From the NCBI GenBank assembly GCA_949298075.1, contig CASFVA010000006.1, forward strand, positions 33,729 through 97,728: a stretch of DNA of 64,000 bases, given 5' to 3'. Position numbers and translations under genes: made by a program. This document shows positions 1 through 8,909 of the stretch, piece after piece; position 1 is the stretch's first letter, and every line of letters begins with the position of its first letter. Source of the stretch: an uncultured Lentisphaeria bacterium (GTDB lineage Bacteria > Verrucomicrobiota > Lentisphaeria > Victivallales > Victivallaceae). A model generated the notes under the pieces. That model made no database searches. It saw nothing but the letters and a program-made list of their open reading frames with translations, and had not been told where the DNA came from.

Positions 1-1890
1 CATCAGCCGGGCGGCCGGAAACGCCTGCTCCGGCGGAAGACGGTCAAAATCACGGGATTCCGACGGCTCAGGACTGCACGGCGGCAGCGCTGCCACAAAC
101 CCGGCGACCGCCCCCGACGGAAACCGGCGCAGCACCGCCGCCGCCCGGCGGTCCAGACCGCGTTCCGCCTCGGCTTCAACCACTGCGCCGGGAACGCCGG
201 GAACTGCGGAACTATCCAGCCCTCCGGCGCAGAATTGTTCAAGGACGTGCAGTGTTTCCGCCGTCCAGCCCCGTTCCGCCACGTCACCGGGCAGCCGGGA
301 AACCATCCGGACTTCTCCAGTCCAGGGAACAGCGCGCCGGAGACCGAGATGCTCCAGGAGTTCCTCCGGAGCCAGCGTCAGAGTTCCGTAGAAAAGCACC
401 TGTTTCGCCCGCTTCCAGACCGATGCGGTGGCGGCGGCGGCTGAAACCGGAATCACCAGTACGGTATCGTCCCAGCGACCGGGATCGAGCGCAGCAAGAT
501 TTCCGGAACTGATCACCGTGTTGAGCGGCAGTCCCTCCTGAAGAGCTTCGCCGATGAACAACTCCTCGTTGAGTACCACATCCGGACGACGTGCGGCACC
601 CTGCGTCAGCTCCGCGTATTCCGCAAACGGATATACCCATACCAGCGGCCCCGGCGCATCCGGAGCCACGCGCAGAGCGCGCAGCAGATGCGGTATAGTC
701 TCGTCGGGAACCTGCCAGGGCAGTTCGCCGCGGGAGTCATCCACCGAAAGCAGGGCGAGCCGGTTCGGCGTGACGGTCGCGCCGCCGGCGGCAATCCGGC
801 TGACGCTGAGCGGCAGGTAAATATCCCAGGGTTCGCGGGCGTAGCGGTCCAGCCACGGCGAATTGAGAAACCAGGGGTCGTGGATGTAATAGCGGAAGGT
901 GAACCGGTCGTCGGGAAGTTCCGCCACATGCGACATCCAGGCCGCCAACTCCAGACCGGTATTGAAGTTGAGCGCCGCCCAGGGCGAATTGACCGGAGCG
1001 GCCATCATTCCCGATTTATAGAGTTCACGCAGAGGAGCGGCATCGGTCGCCATTTCAACGCCGGCGGAAAAGTTGCTGCCGCGGGTTTCGATCACTATTC
1101 CGGGACAGGCCGCGGTCAGATCGCGCCAGAAGTCCAACATGGCGGCGGCGGCCCGTCCGGCCCGCTCCGGATAAAACCGGCGCTTGTCAAAAAGCGCTCC
1201 CCGGATTCCCCAGGTCTCCCGCCCGAACCCCATCCCGTTGGACAGCCACAGATAGTCGTACCCGAGATCGTGCGAGAAAGCCCGGAACTGGCGCCCGAGC
1301 AGGGTGCCGACCGAGGTCCCGCCGGGGATGCCGTCAGGAAATCCGGCATAGTGTCCGGGATCCGCCGCCAACCGGGCATCGCATACCACAAAACTGTGGG
1401 GATAGATGGTGTGCCCCTGCGCGATTTCCGGATGCCGGCGGTACTTGAAGTCGGAAACCGCAAATTCCGGTCCGTTGTCGAACGGGGCGCCGATGCGGAC
1501 TGGAAGGCCGGTCACCGCAGCGCCGACCTCCCGAAGTACTGCAGTCAGCCGCCGCAGCCAATCGTAAGAGCGCGGCGCAATGTCTGCCTGGTAGGGACGC
1601 GGAAAGCAATGGGTGTCGCGCCGCTGCCGGCCGGTGACTTCACCGCTGACCGGCACCGGATTGGCGCATCCCCACCAGCCGGCCCACTCGAAGGTGTCGC
1701 CGGGGTTGCCGGTGTATTCCAGAATTTCACTGCCGTCGGCCACCCACAGCAGAACCGAAACCTGACCGGCATGGTCGGTCAGCCGTTTCCACTGCCGGAA
1801 CATGAGTTCCGCCGTCCGGCGCATGCAGCTTTCCGAAGAATCCGCAAAGGCCTTGGCGCTCAACTCCAAAGTGACATTGTCCAAACGCAT
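1..1890 (-). CDS. Unknown conserved-looking protein, 3' end outside window
   Basis: The frame is open from an ATG at 1888-1890 to the window edge (630 codons, no stop), so the C-terminus is missing. An AAGGAG Shine-Dalgarno lies about 8 nt before the ATG. The protein begins MRLDNVTLELSAKAF and has no signal peptide or membrane segment. It is rich in Trp, Asp and Gly (e.g. VSVLLWVADGSEILEY, then WAGWWGCANP), as in carbohydrate-active or TIM-barrel-like proteins, but I see no family signature. Several shorter frames on both strands here are shadows of it. It has its own promoter just after the terminator of the murJ operon, so it is probably a separate unit. Function unknown; that the frame is a real gene is well supported by its length and ribosome binding site. 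Confidence 0.8.
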   Translation of the reverse strand, partial: MRLDNVTLELSAKAFADSSESCMRRTAELMFRQWKRLTDHAGQVSVLLWVADGSEILEYTGNPGDTFEWAGWWGCANPVPVSGEVTGRQRRDTHCFPRPYQADIAPRSYDWLRRLTAVLREVGAAVTGLPVRIGAPFDNGPEFAVSDFKYRRHPEIAQGHTIYPHSFVVCDARLAADPGHYAGFPDGIPGGTSVGTLLGRQFRAFSHDLGYDYLWLSNGMGFGRETWGIRGALFDKRRFYPERAGRAAAAMLDFWRDLTAACPGIVIETRGSNFSAGVEMATDAAPLRELYKSGMMAAPVNSPWAALNFNTGLELAAWMSHVAELPDDRFTFRYYIHDPWFLNSPWLDRYAREPWDIYLPLSVSRIAAGGATVTPNRLALLSVDDSRGELPWQVPDETIPHLLRALRVAPDAPGPLVWVYPFAEYAELTQGAARRPDVVLNEELFIGEALQEGLPLNTVISSGNLAALDPGRWDDTVLVIPVSAAAATASVWKRAKQVLFYGTLTLAPEELLEHLGLRRAVPWTGEVRMVSRLPGDVAERGWTAETLHVLEQFCAGGLDSSAVPGVPGAVVEAEAERGLDRRAAAVLRRFPSGAVAGFVAALPPCSPEPSESRDFDRLPPEQAFPAARLM

Positions 1891-1983
1891 GATGACAGCT
1901 CCTTCGCAAACGGATGATCCCCTGAAATCAAATCGTCAAGTTGCTCCGGCAGTCCGGAAACCGCCGGCGTCTTTCTCCGGATT

Positions 1984-1989
1984 ATTATA
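1984..1989 (-). promoter_or_regulatory. Probable -10 box for the left-edge gene
   Basis: On the minus strand this reads TATAAT, about 95 nt upstream of the ATG at 1890. It stands just after the T-run of the murJ-operon terminator. No good -35 sits at 17 bp; a TTGTCC at 2012-2017 is 22 bp away. The call rests mainly on the perfect -10. Confidence 0.4.
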
Positions 1990-1995
1990 GTGCAG

Positions 1996-2034
1996 AAAAA
2001 AATTCCGGACTGGACAAATCCATCCAATCCGGAA
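1996..2034 (-). terminator. Rho-independent terminator after murJ
   Basis: The arms at 2003-2013 and 2024-2034 pair over 11 bp with one G-U pair around a 10-nt loop. On the minus strand the stem is followed by seven T (1996-2002). It lies about 50 nt past the murJ stop and closes the ten-gene pheS-murJ run. Confidence 0.85.
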
Positions 2035-2086
2035 AAATAACCCTGACAATATCAATCCGGGACAGTTTTCCCGCCTTCGCCGACAA

Positions 2087-3700
2087 TCATCCGGCGGCTC
2101 CGCCGCGGCGGCGCAGAATCCCCGCCAGTTCCCGCAGTTCAGGAGCCCGCAGCGCCGCCGCCAGACCGAAATACGCCATGACAAAAGCCAGCGACAGCAA
2201 GCCGAAAGCCGCCGCTTCCTGGAACCATGACAGTCCGCCCGCCCCTCCAATCAATGCGAAATAAGCAAAATGAAGTCCGGCTGCGGCAATTCCGGCGGCC
2301 ACCGCCGCCCGGAGCGCCGAACCCGCCAGTCCCGCCGGCTGCAAATCGAACCCCTGGCGGCGCAACATCACCAGCAAAATGGTGTTGTTCAGCATCGAGG
2401 CCAGCACCGTGGCCAGGGCAATGCCCCCCTGGGCCAGCGGCCACATCAGGATCAGGTTGAGTACAATGTTGGCGGCAATCGCGGCCAGCGAACTGTAGAG
2501 CGGCAGTTTCATCATCCGCCGTGCGTAAAACGCCGGCAGAATCACTTTCAGCGAACAGAACGCCGGAATTCCCGCACCGTAAAACACGGCCACCAACCGG
2601 GCCGCAGCCAGATCTTCCTCTGTGTAATTGCCACCGAGACAGAGCAGCCGCAGCATCGGTTCGTGGAAGAAAATCACCATCGCCGCCATCGGAATGCAGA
2701 TGAAATAAACGTGACGCAGCCAGAAAACCAGATCGCGGGCCAGCTTTTCCTGGTTCCCGGAAGCGGCGGTTCTGGCCATTCCGGCCATCAGCACCGTGCC
2801 GAGCGACAGCGCAAAAATTCCGATCGGCACATCAATGATGCGGTCCACAAAACTGAGCGCCGGCACCGCCCGGCTGCCCAGCCACACCGCCAGCAGCCGG
2901 TCAACCAGAAAGCTGACCTGCAGCGCCGCGCCGCCGATCATGCCGGGCAGCACCAGGTGCCACAGCCGTTTAAGCACCGAGCAATCCCGGAAACTCCCCC
3001 AGCGCAGATCCGGAAAGCGCCCGTAAACCCGCAGCAGAACGCCCAGCAACAGCAGCTGCAGCGCTCCGGCCGCCAGCACCAGCAGGGCCAGCTGATGAAG
3101 AAAGCGCGGCAGTCCGGCATTGCCCGCGGCCCCGAACCGGAACCACCAGGTCACCAGCCCGCCGATCAGAAAAAAATTGAGCAGCAGCGCCCCCAGGGCC
3201 GGCAGCACAAACACCTTGGAGTAGTTCAACACCGCCCCGACTGCTCCTGACAGGCAGATGAAAAACGCATAGGGCATCAGCACCGGCAGCAGCGCCAGCA
3301 CCAGCCGCATGCGTTCAGTTTGAAAGAACTCCCAGTTGAGGCGGCCGGCGGCCTCGCTCAGCAACCATGTTCCGCCGCCAAACAGAACCACCACCGCGCC
3401 AAGCAGCACACAGAGCGTGGCAAAAATCACCGCCAGCTCCCGGCGGACCCGGGCCGGTCCCTCCTCCTGTTCGGCCTGAGCCACCAGCGGAATGAGCGCG
3501 GTGCCCAGTGCGCCCTCGCCCAGCAGCCGCCGGAACAAATTGGGGATGGCAAAAGCCAGCAGCCAGCCGCTGGCCAGGTCGCCACCGCCCAGCACCGTGG
3601 CCTCCAGCCGCACCCGGATCAATCCGAGAATCCGGCTCAGCAGCGTCGCCGCCGCCACTCCAGTGGTGCTCTTGAGGATTTTACGCTTGCTGATTTCCAA
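2087..3700 (-). CDS. murJ: Lipid II flippase MurJ
   Basis: 537 residues of the MurJ/MviN family, which flips lipid II across the inner membrane for peptidoglycan synthesis. The N-terminus ([19 protein letters not shown], then [19 protein letters not shown]) is the typical family signature. Many hydrophobic segments follow, consistent with a 14-helix MOP-fold flippase; the length is normal. The start is a TTG at 3698-3700 with AAGG about 9 nt upstream, inside the 3' end of pdxJ (20-nt overlap), so it is probably translationally coupled. It is the last gene of the operon and is followed by a terminator. Confidence 0.95.
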   Translation of the reverse strand: MEISKRKILKSTTGVAAATLLSRILGLIRVRLEATVLGGGDLASGWLLAFAIPNLFRRLLGEGALGTALIPLVAQAEQEEGPARVRRELAVIFATLCVLLGAVVVLFGGGTWLLSEAAGRLNWEFFQTERMRLVLALLPVLMPYAFFICLSGAVGAVLNYSKVFVLPALGALLLNFFLIGGLVTWWFRFGAAGNAGLPRFLHQLALLVLAAGALQLLLLGVLLRVYGRFPDLRWGSFRDCSVLKRLWHLVLPGMIGGAALQVSFLVDRLLAVWLGSRAVPALSFVDRIIDVPIGIFALSLGTVLMAGMARTAASGNQEKLARDLVFWLRHVYFICIPMAAMVIFFHEPMLRLLCLGGNYTEEDLAAARLVAVFYGAGIPAFCSLKVILPAFYARRMMKLPLYSSLAAIAANIVLNLILMWPLAQGGIALATVLASMLNNTILLVMLRRQGFDLQPAGLAGSALRAAVAAGIAAAGLHFAYFALIGGAGGLSWFQEAAAFGLLSLAFVMAYFGLAAALRAPELRELAGILRRRGGAAG

Positions 3701-4415
3701 GGCGATAGGCCTTCATGAGCGTCAGCATTTCGCCGACGGCGCGCTCCATGCCGACCATGATGGCGCGACCGATAATTGAGTGTCCGATGTTGAGTTCGTT
3801 AAGACCGGGGATTTCCAGAATGCCGTCGATGTTGCGGTAATCAATGCCGTGACCGGCGTTGACCCGCAATCCCAGCGACGCGGCAAACTTTGCGGCCGCC
3901 TTGAGCCGGTCGAGTTCGCGCACCCGTTCCGCACCGGAGGCGTTGGCATAAGCACCGGTGTGAAGTTCGACGTATTCGCTGCCCAGCTCCGCCGCCGCTG
4001 CCAGCTGCCGCTCCTCCGGATCGACAAAACAGCTCACCACAATTCCGGCTCCGTGCAGAGCCGCAATCGCCGCGCCGACCCGCTCCCGGGCGCCGGCGAC
4101 ATCAAGTCCGCCCTCGGTAGTGAGTTCCGCCCGTTTTTCCGGCACCAGGCAGCTGCTGTGCGGACGGACCCGGCAGGCAATCGCCACCATCTCGTCGGTC
4201 ACGGCCATTTCCATGTTGAGCCGCCGAACCGTCCGGGCCAGGGCCTCAATGTCGGCATCCTGAATGTGCCGGCGATCTTCGCGCAAATGCGCTGTAATGC
4301 CCCAGGCTCCGGCCGCCTCGGCCAGCCTGGCCCCTTCCAGGGGGCTGGGCAGTTCCGCCCGACGCGCCTGGCGCACGGTGGCGATATGATCGACATTGAC
4401 TCCGAGATTAAGCAT
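3681..4415 (-). CDS. pdxJ: Pyridoxine 5'-phosphate synthase
   Basis: 244 residues, the usual PdxJ length. It condenses 1-deoxyxylulose 5-phosphate with 3-amino-2-oxopropyl phosphate to pyridoxine 5'-phosphate, the last ring-forming step of DXP-dependent vitamin B6 synthesis. The N-terminal [15 protein letters not shown] and the HLREDRRHI segment carry the active-site His, Arg and Glu of the family, and [11 protein letters not shown] and [12 protein letters not shown] are the C-terminal phosphate-binding motifs. A GAGGTGG stretch precedes the ATG. The 3' end overlaps murJ. The cytoplasmic TIM barrel shares an operon with the riboflavin genes, giving a cofactor theme. Confidence 0.96.
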   Translation of the reverse strand: MLNLGVNVDHIATVRQARRAELPSPLEGARLAEAAGAWGITAHLREDRRHIQDADIEALARTVRRLNMEMAVTDEMVAIACRVRPHSSCLVPEKRAELTTEGGLDVAGARERVGAAIAALHGAGIVVSCFVDPEERQLAAAAELGSEYVELHTGAYANASGAERVRELDRLKAAAKFAASLGLRVNAGHGIDYRNIDGILEIPGLNELNIGHSIIGRAIMVGMERAVGEMLTLMKAYRLGNQQA

Positions 4416-4474
4416 AGTTCCACCTCACAAAAAATTTCCGCGTCGCGGCGCCGTTCCGCCGGAACCGCCGCGGC

Positions 4475-5227
4475 TCAGTTATCACACCAGCTCTGGACGC
4501 CGGCGGCCAGCCGGTCCAGCGCCTCCGGTTCCAGATCCACGCCGGCCGCAAGCAGCCGCACTCCTTCCGGCGTCCGGCAACGCCGGAGCCACGGCAGTGC
4601 CCCCAACCGCCCGGGATCCGGCCAGTTGCCGGAACCATGCCAGCGCACAATCGCCAGATCAAACCGCAGCACCTCCAGGCCGGCGCCATCCTCCGGCTCC
4701 CCGCCCGGGGTTTCCGGCACGCCGTCCAATCCGAACGCCAGCCGCGGATACATCAGCCTCCGCCGCAGGTCCGCCAGCCCGGAGGCTGCCGCCGCCACTT
4801 CGCCGGCTCCTCCGGACGGCCGCCAGTTCAGCACCAGCGTCAAATCGCACTGTTCCAGAAGACCGAACATGCCGCGCAACAGCCGCAGGCCATCGGACTC
4901 CGCCGCCCAGCCGGCGTGCCAATCCAGTCCGGCCAGTTTCACGCCGCACCGCTCGGCCGCTTCACAGCGCCGCCGCAGCCGGCGGTCGAACTCCATCCTC
5001 AGCGCCAGCGACTCCGCCGCCACCGCGTCCGTCAAACCGGGAGCGACCAGGCTGCGCACCACCGGTTCCACCCCGGCGGCGGCCCAGGCGGCGACCCGGC
5101 TGCACAGTTCCGGAGCATCCAGCACTTCGCCCGGAAATTCCAGGCACGCCAGCTTTTCCGGAGGAGTCAGCGGCAAAGCCGCGAACTCCTCAAGCGTGGC
5201 GACACTCATTCCGGGCTTGAATTTCAT
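4475..5227 (-). CDS. Unknown protein, possible degenerate TIM barrel
   Basis: 250 residues starting MKFKPGMSVATLEEF; the ATG overlaps the ribE stop in an ATGA, so translation is probably coupled. No signal peptide or membrane helix. The alternation of short hydrophobic strands (LACLEF, VEPVVRSL, KLAGLDWHAGW, LTLVLNW, LRFDLAIVRWHG) with Ala/Arg/Leu-rich helices suggests an alpha/beta barrel, perhaps a diverged xylose-isomerase-like domain, but the usual metal-binding Glu/Asp/His set is not obvious. It is embedded between ribE and pdxJ, so a role linked to flavin or B6 metabolism is possible by context only. Confidence 0.8.
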   Translation of the reverse strand: MKFKPGMSVATLEEFAALPLTPPEKLACLEFPGEVLDAPELCSRVAAWAAAGVEPVVRSLVAPGLTDAVAAESLALRMEFDRRLRRRCEAAERCGVKLAGLDWHAGWAAESDGLRLLRGMFGLLEQCDLTLVLNWRPSGGAGEVAAAASGLADLRRRLMYPRLAFGLDGVPETPGGEPEDGAGLEVLRFDLAIVRWHGSGNWPDPGRLGALPWLRRCRTPEGVRLLAAGVDLEPEALDRLAAGVQSWCDN

Positions 5228-5892
5228 AGAAAACCCGCCTCGCGCAGCCGTTCATAAGTGATCCCGGAGCCGGCCCCGGAATCCGTTCCGTCCGCGGCAT
5301 CGGCGTTGCCGGCTGCCAGTTCATACCAGCGGCGCAGATGCTTGCCGATGAGATCGGTCTCCAGATTGACCGCCCCCCCCACCGGACGCGCCGGCAGGGC
5401 CGTATCCTTGAGCGTCTGCGGGATCAGCCGCACCGTGAAAAAATCCGCGCCGAGCGCCACCACCGTCAGCGACACGCCGTCAAGCGCCACACTGCCTTTG
5501 CGGATCACTTCCGGAGCCAGTTCACCTGGCAGTTCAAATTCCAGTTCCAGATCGCCGTCCGGCATGCGCTCACGCCGGCGCAATGTCACTGCGTCGTCGA
5601 CATGGCCCTGCACAAAGTGCCCGCCCAGCCGGTCTCCGATCCGCAGAGCCCGCTCCAGATTGACCGGAGCGCCCAGAGGCAGCCGGGCGAGATTGGTCCG
5701 GCCCAGACTCTCCTCAAGGGTGTGAAACTCCAGCAGTCCGCCGCTGTACCGCTCCAGCGTCAGGCAGCAGCCGTTGACCGCGATGCTCTCGCCGATCACC
5801 GGGTCAGGCAGCGCCACGGCCGGACGCACCGCCAGAGAACCTCCGCCGCGCCGGGCAATTGTGCCGACCTGTTCGACCAATCCGGTAAACAT
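5224..5892 (-). CDS. ribE: Riboflavin synthase, alpha subunit
   Basis: 222 residues. It converts two 6,7-dimethyl-8-ribityllumazine molecules into riboflavin plus the pyrimidine precursor. The N-terminal MFTGLVEQVGTI and the tandem lumazine-binding half-domains are visible: GESIAVNGCCLTL with GHFVQGHVDD, then KGSVALDGVSLTV with the second-half end NLETDLIGKHLRR. The start has a GGAG ribosome binding site. It sits 39 nt downstream of ribD and overlaps the next gene by 4 nt. The C-terminal tail (Ala/Asp/Gly-rich, ending ERLREAGFL) is slightly longer than usual. Confidence 0.95.
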   Translation of the reverse strand: MFTGLVEQVGTIARRGGGSLAVRPAVALPDPVIGESIAVNGCCLTLERYSGGLLEFHTLEESLGRTNLARLPLGAPVNLERALRIGDRLGGHFVQGHVDDAVTLRRRERMPDGDLELEFELPGELAPEVIRKGSVALDGVSLTVVALGADFFTVRLIPQTLKDTALPARPVGGAVNLETDLIGKHLRRWYELAAGNADAADGTDSGAGSGITYERLREAGFL

Positions 5893-5931
5893 GATTTTCG
5901 TTTCTCCTTCCGGGACCCGCCGCGCCGGCGA

Positions 5932-6972
5932 CTACTCGGCGGTGTAACCACTGACAATGAGATCCGACCCGCAGTGCTCCACTTCAACCCGGTACAGCTG
6001 CCGGGCCTGATCCATGAATTCCGGATCCGGACCGCCCACCGCCGGCCGGCTGCCGCGGCCGCCCAGCAGCCGGGGAGCAATGTGAAATTCAACGTAGTCC
6101 ACGGCTCCGGCCCGCAACGCCGCCGCCGCCAGTTCGCCGCCGCCCTCAATCAGCAGGGCGATCATGCCACGATCCCCCAGGGTGGCCAGAAAATAATTCC
6201 AGTCATCCGGCTCATCCAGGGCGACAATCTCAGCCCGTCCATCCGGAAAATACTCCGCGAGTTCCGCCGCGGTCATGGTGCGGCTCGCCACCAGGCGCAG
6301 CGGCTGACGGCTCCAGTTCTCCGGATCACGCACCGTCAGCGCCGGATGGTCGTGTCGGACGGTTTCCGCCCCGACCATCACCGCGTCGGCCAGCCGCCGC
6401 AGCCGCTGCACCCGCTGACGCGCTTCGACTCCGGTGATCCACTTGGAATCTCCGGACGCAGTCGCAATCCGTCCATCCAGCGTCGTGGCCAGTTTGAGCA
6501 TCACGAACGGCCGCCCGGTCGTCACCCATTTGAAAAAGGCCTGGTTGAGCCGACGGCAGGCCGCGCCTTCCACTCCGACTGTAACTTCAATCCCGGCCGC
6601 TTCCAGAATCTCAATGCCGCCGCCATTGTGCCGCGGATTGGGGTCGACCGCTCCAATCACCACCCGTCGGATCCGATGCCGGAGAATCGCCGCCGTACAA
6701 GCCGGAGTCCGGCCCTCGGTACAGCAGGGTTCCAGCGTAACATAGAGCGTTGCACCGCTTATTTCGCGCCCGTGGGCGGCGGCGTCATTGAATGCATTGA
6801 TCTCGGCATGCGGTTCGCCGGCGCGCAGATGAAATCCGCGGCCGATGATTTCGCCGTCGCGCACCAGCACCGCACCCACCATCGGATTGGGATTGGTCAG
6901 ACCCCAGCCCAGCCGGGCCAGGCCAAGCGCCTCAAGCATATAGCGACGGTCCGCGTCAGAATACTGCTCCAT
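5932..6972 (-). CDS. ribD: Bifunctional riboflavin deaminase/reductase RibD
   Basis: 346 residues with two domains, cytosolic. The N-terminal CMP/dCMP-type deaminase (about residues 7-150) has NPNPMVGAVLV, the zinc motif HAE (55-57) and EPCC...C (81-92), and performs the deamination step. The C-terminal reductase (about 155-346; KLATTLDGRIA, SKWITG, LLIEGGGELA, PRLLGG) reduces the ribosyl chain with NADPH. Together they make 5-amino-6-ribitylamino-uracil phosphate. ribB/ribA are not in the window. The gene follows ftsY by 5 nt. Confidence 0.95.
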   Translation of the reverse strand: MEQYSDADRRYMLEALGLARLGWGLTNPNPMVGAVLVRDGEIIGRGFHLRAGEPHAEINAFNDAAAHGREISGATLYVTLEPCCTEGRTPACTAAILRHRIRRVVIGAVDPNPRHNGGGIEILEAAGIEVTVGVEGAACRRLNQAFFKWVTTGRPFVMLKLATTLDGRIATASGDSKWITGVEARQRVQRLRRLADAVMVGAETVRHDHPALTVRDPENWSRQPLRLVASRTMTAAELAEYFPDGRAEIVALDEPDDWNYFLATLGDRGMIALLIEGGGELAAAALRAGAVDYVEFHIAPRLLGGRGSRPAVGGPDPEFMDQARQLYRVEVEHCGSDLIVSGYTAE

Positions 6973-6977
6973 CAGAA

Positions 6978-7907
6978 CTATGACTCCAGCTTTTCAAACA
7001 GCGCCCCGGCATAGAGTGCCGGATCAAAGGGCTGCAGTTCATCAGGCTGTTCGCCGAGTCCGACAAAAAACGTCGGCAGATCAAATTCCTGATTGAGCGC
7101 CAGCGCCATGCCGCCGCGTCCGGTTCCGTCCAGTTTGGTCAGCACCAGACCGGTCACGCCGCAGGTCCGGGTGAACTCCCGGGCCTGATTGACCACGTTG
7201 GAACCTAAACTGGCATCCACAGTAAGCCACACCTCATGGGGGGCCTCCGGATAAACTTTCTGCACCGAACGCCGGATTTTGGCCAGCTCATCCATCAGCG
7301 CTTTCTGATTGTGCTGGCGTCCGGCGGTGTCGATCAGCAGATAATCCGCCCCGCGGGCCAGCGCGGCGCTGGTCGCATCATAAGCCACCGCCGCCGGATC
7401 CGCCCCGTGTCGGGACGCCACCACCTGACAGCCGGTGCGCTCCCCCCACAGCTGCAGCTGCTCCACCGCGGCCGCCCGGAACGTGTCGCAGGCGGCCAGC
7501 ACCACCCGTTTCCCTTCCGAGCGCAGCCGCGCCGCCAGCTTGCCGATGGTGGTGGTCTTGCCGCTGCCGTTCACGCCTACCATCAGAATCACGGTGGGCG
7601 AACCGGCCGGAGCAGTGTGCAGCGGCCGGAGATTCCGGCGCAGAATGGTTTCAACCTCGGAACGCACCACCGCTTCCAGATCAGCGTCGGTGGCGATGAG
7701 TCCGCGCTCGTAACGGTCGCGGATTTCACCCGTAATGCGCAGCGCCGCCGGCACTCCGAAATCGGCCGCGATCAGCAGCGCCTCCAACTCGTCAAAGCTT
7801 TCCGCACCGTGGGCCCGGATGCCGGTGAAAAGACCGGTAAACGCCCGCGTCACCTTGGTCGCACTCTTTTCCAAACCGCGCTTGAAGATGGAAAATATCG
7901 ACGCCAT
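6978..7907 (-). CDS. ftsY: Signal recognition particle receptor FtsY
   Basis: 309 residues. This SRP-type GTPase docks the SRP-ribosome complex at the membrane. A short NG-type N domain (about 1-100) precedes the G domain, with P-loop GVNGSGKTTT at 111-120, AACDTFRAAAVEQL, DTAGR, TKLDGTGRGG and FVGLGEQPDEL. There is no long acidic A domain, as in many non-enterobacterial FtsY proteins. Its ATG shares one base with the nusB stop (TGATG). The partner ffh is not in the window. Confidence 0.96.
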   Translation of the reverse strand: MASIFSIFKRGLEKSATKVTRAFTGLFTGIRAHGAESFDELEALLIAADFGVPAALRITGEIRDRYERGLIATDADLEAVVRSEVETILRRNLRPLHTAPAGSPTVILMVGVNGSGKTTTIGKLAARLRSEGKRVVLAACDTFRAAAVEQLQLWGERTGCQVVASRHGADPAAVAYDATSAALARGADYLLIDTAGRQHNQKALMDELAKIRRSVQKVYPEAPHEVWLTVDASLGSNVVNQAREFTRTCGVTGLVLTKLDGTGRGGMALALNQEFDLPTFFVGLGEQPDELQPFDPALYAGALFEKLES

Positions 7908-8401
7908 CAGGCCTGATTCCCTTTCCGTTCAGATCGCTGAAGCTCGTTTTTTACCGCGTTCAGCACCCCGTTGATGAAGTTGCCGCCGTCGGCGCCGGAA
8001 TAGTCGCGGGCGATTTCCACCGCCTCGTCAATGCTGACCACCGGCGGCACTTCCGGAATGTACAGCATCTCGGCCACTGCAACGCGCATAATGTTGCGCT
8101 CGACCGGCGAAATCCGTTTCCAATCCCAGTTCTCGCAGCGTCTGCTCAGCAGACGGTCGATTTCGTCATGGTGCAAAGCCGTCAGCTCGTATAACTTTTC
8201 GGCGTATTCGCGCCCTTTGCGGGTCAGGTGTCCCTCTTTGAGATTGAATTCGCTCTTAACGGTGTCAAATACCGCCTCGAACGTCGCGGCTCCCGGCAGT
8301 TCATTCCGCATTTCGCAGCAGAACAAATACTGCATTGCCAGCTCGCGTCCGAAACGTTTGGTGTGATGAACCACCCGTTCCTCATCCGGAATCCCGTTCA
8401 A
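7907..8401 (-). CDS. nusB: Transcription antitermination protein NusB
   Basis: 164 residues. NusB is an all-helical RNA-binding protein that pairs with NusE (S10) on boxA to keep RNA polymerase elongating on rRNA operons. GRELAMQYLFCCEM and the C-terminal VSIDEAVEIARDYS...FINGVLNAV are typical. The start is ambiguous: a TTG at 8399-8401 overlaps the ribH stop, and a GTG nine codons later is possible. The ribH-nusB pairing is common in bacteria and supports the assignment. Confidence 0.93.
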   Translation of the reverse strand: MNGIPDEERVVHHTKRFGRELAMQYLFCCEMRNELPGAATFEAVFDTVKSEFNLKEGHLTRKGREYAEKLYELTALHHDEIDRLLSRRCENWDWKRISPVERNIMRVAVAEMLYIPEVPPVVSIDEAVEIARDYSGADGGNFINGVLNAVKNELQRSERKGNQA

Positions 8402-8889
8402 CGCCGTTCCCCCAGAAGTTTGTTGAGGTTGGCCATTTCAATCGCGGCCAGCGCCGCATCCACGCCCTTGTTACCGGCCTTGGTGCCGCTGCGTTCGATC
8501 GCCTGATCCAGGTTGTCGGCCGTAATCATGCCGTAAGTCACCGGCACGCCGAACTCCAGCCCGAGCTGAGCCAGGCATTTGGACACCTCGCTGTTGATGT
8601 AGGAAGCGTGCGGAGTCGCTCCCTGAATCACCACTCCCAGCGCCAGCACCGCGTCATAGCATCCCTGCTGCAGCGCCTTCCTGACTGCAAACGGAATCTC
8701 ATAGGAACCCGGCACGTAAATGACACTGATGTCCCCGGCCGCCCCGCCGTGGCGGGTGATGGCGTCCACTGCGCCGCTGAGCAGCTTGGAGACGAAGAAC
8801 TCATTGAAACGTCCGCAGACGATCGCGAATTTGAGTCCGCGCGCCTCCAGCACTCCCTCGTACACGTTGGTCACATTTTTGTCAATCAT
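8398..8889 (-). CDS. ribH: 6,7-dimethyl-8-ribityllumazine synthase
   Basis: 163 residues. It condenses 5-amino-6-ribitylaminouracil with 3,4-dihydroxybutanone 4-phosphate, the penultimate step of riboflavin synthesis, and usually forms an icosahedral shell. Hallmarks are FAIVCGRFNEFFV, VPGSYEIPFAVRKAL, LGVVIQGATPHASYI (the His of the proton-transfer site) and the C-terminal GNKGVDAALAAIEMANL. The ATG has a GGAG site 9 nt upstream. It overlaps nusB by 4 nt and follows pheT by 20 nt. Confidence 0.97.
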   Translation of the reverse strand: MIDKNVTNVYEGVLEARGLKFAIVCGRFNEFFVSKLLSGAVDAITRHGGAAGDISVIYVPGSYEIPFAVRKALQQGCYDAVLALGVVIQGATPHASYINSEVSKCLAQLGLEFGVPVTYGMITADNLDQAIERSGTKAGNKGVDAALAAIEMANLNKLLGERR

Positions 8890-8909
8890 AGCGAATTTCT
8901 CCGGTTTGG

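Noticed and set aside
688..1917. 409-codon open frame on the plus strand
   Set aside because: It is antisense to the 630-codon minus-strand gene, which has a good ribosome binding site and normal composition; the plus frame is Arg/Gly/Pro-rich with no motif.
2270..3250. Long Gln/Arg/His-rich frame antisense to murJ
   Set aside because: Low-complexity composition typical of shadow frames in GC-rich DNA; no ribosome binding site.
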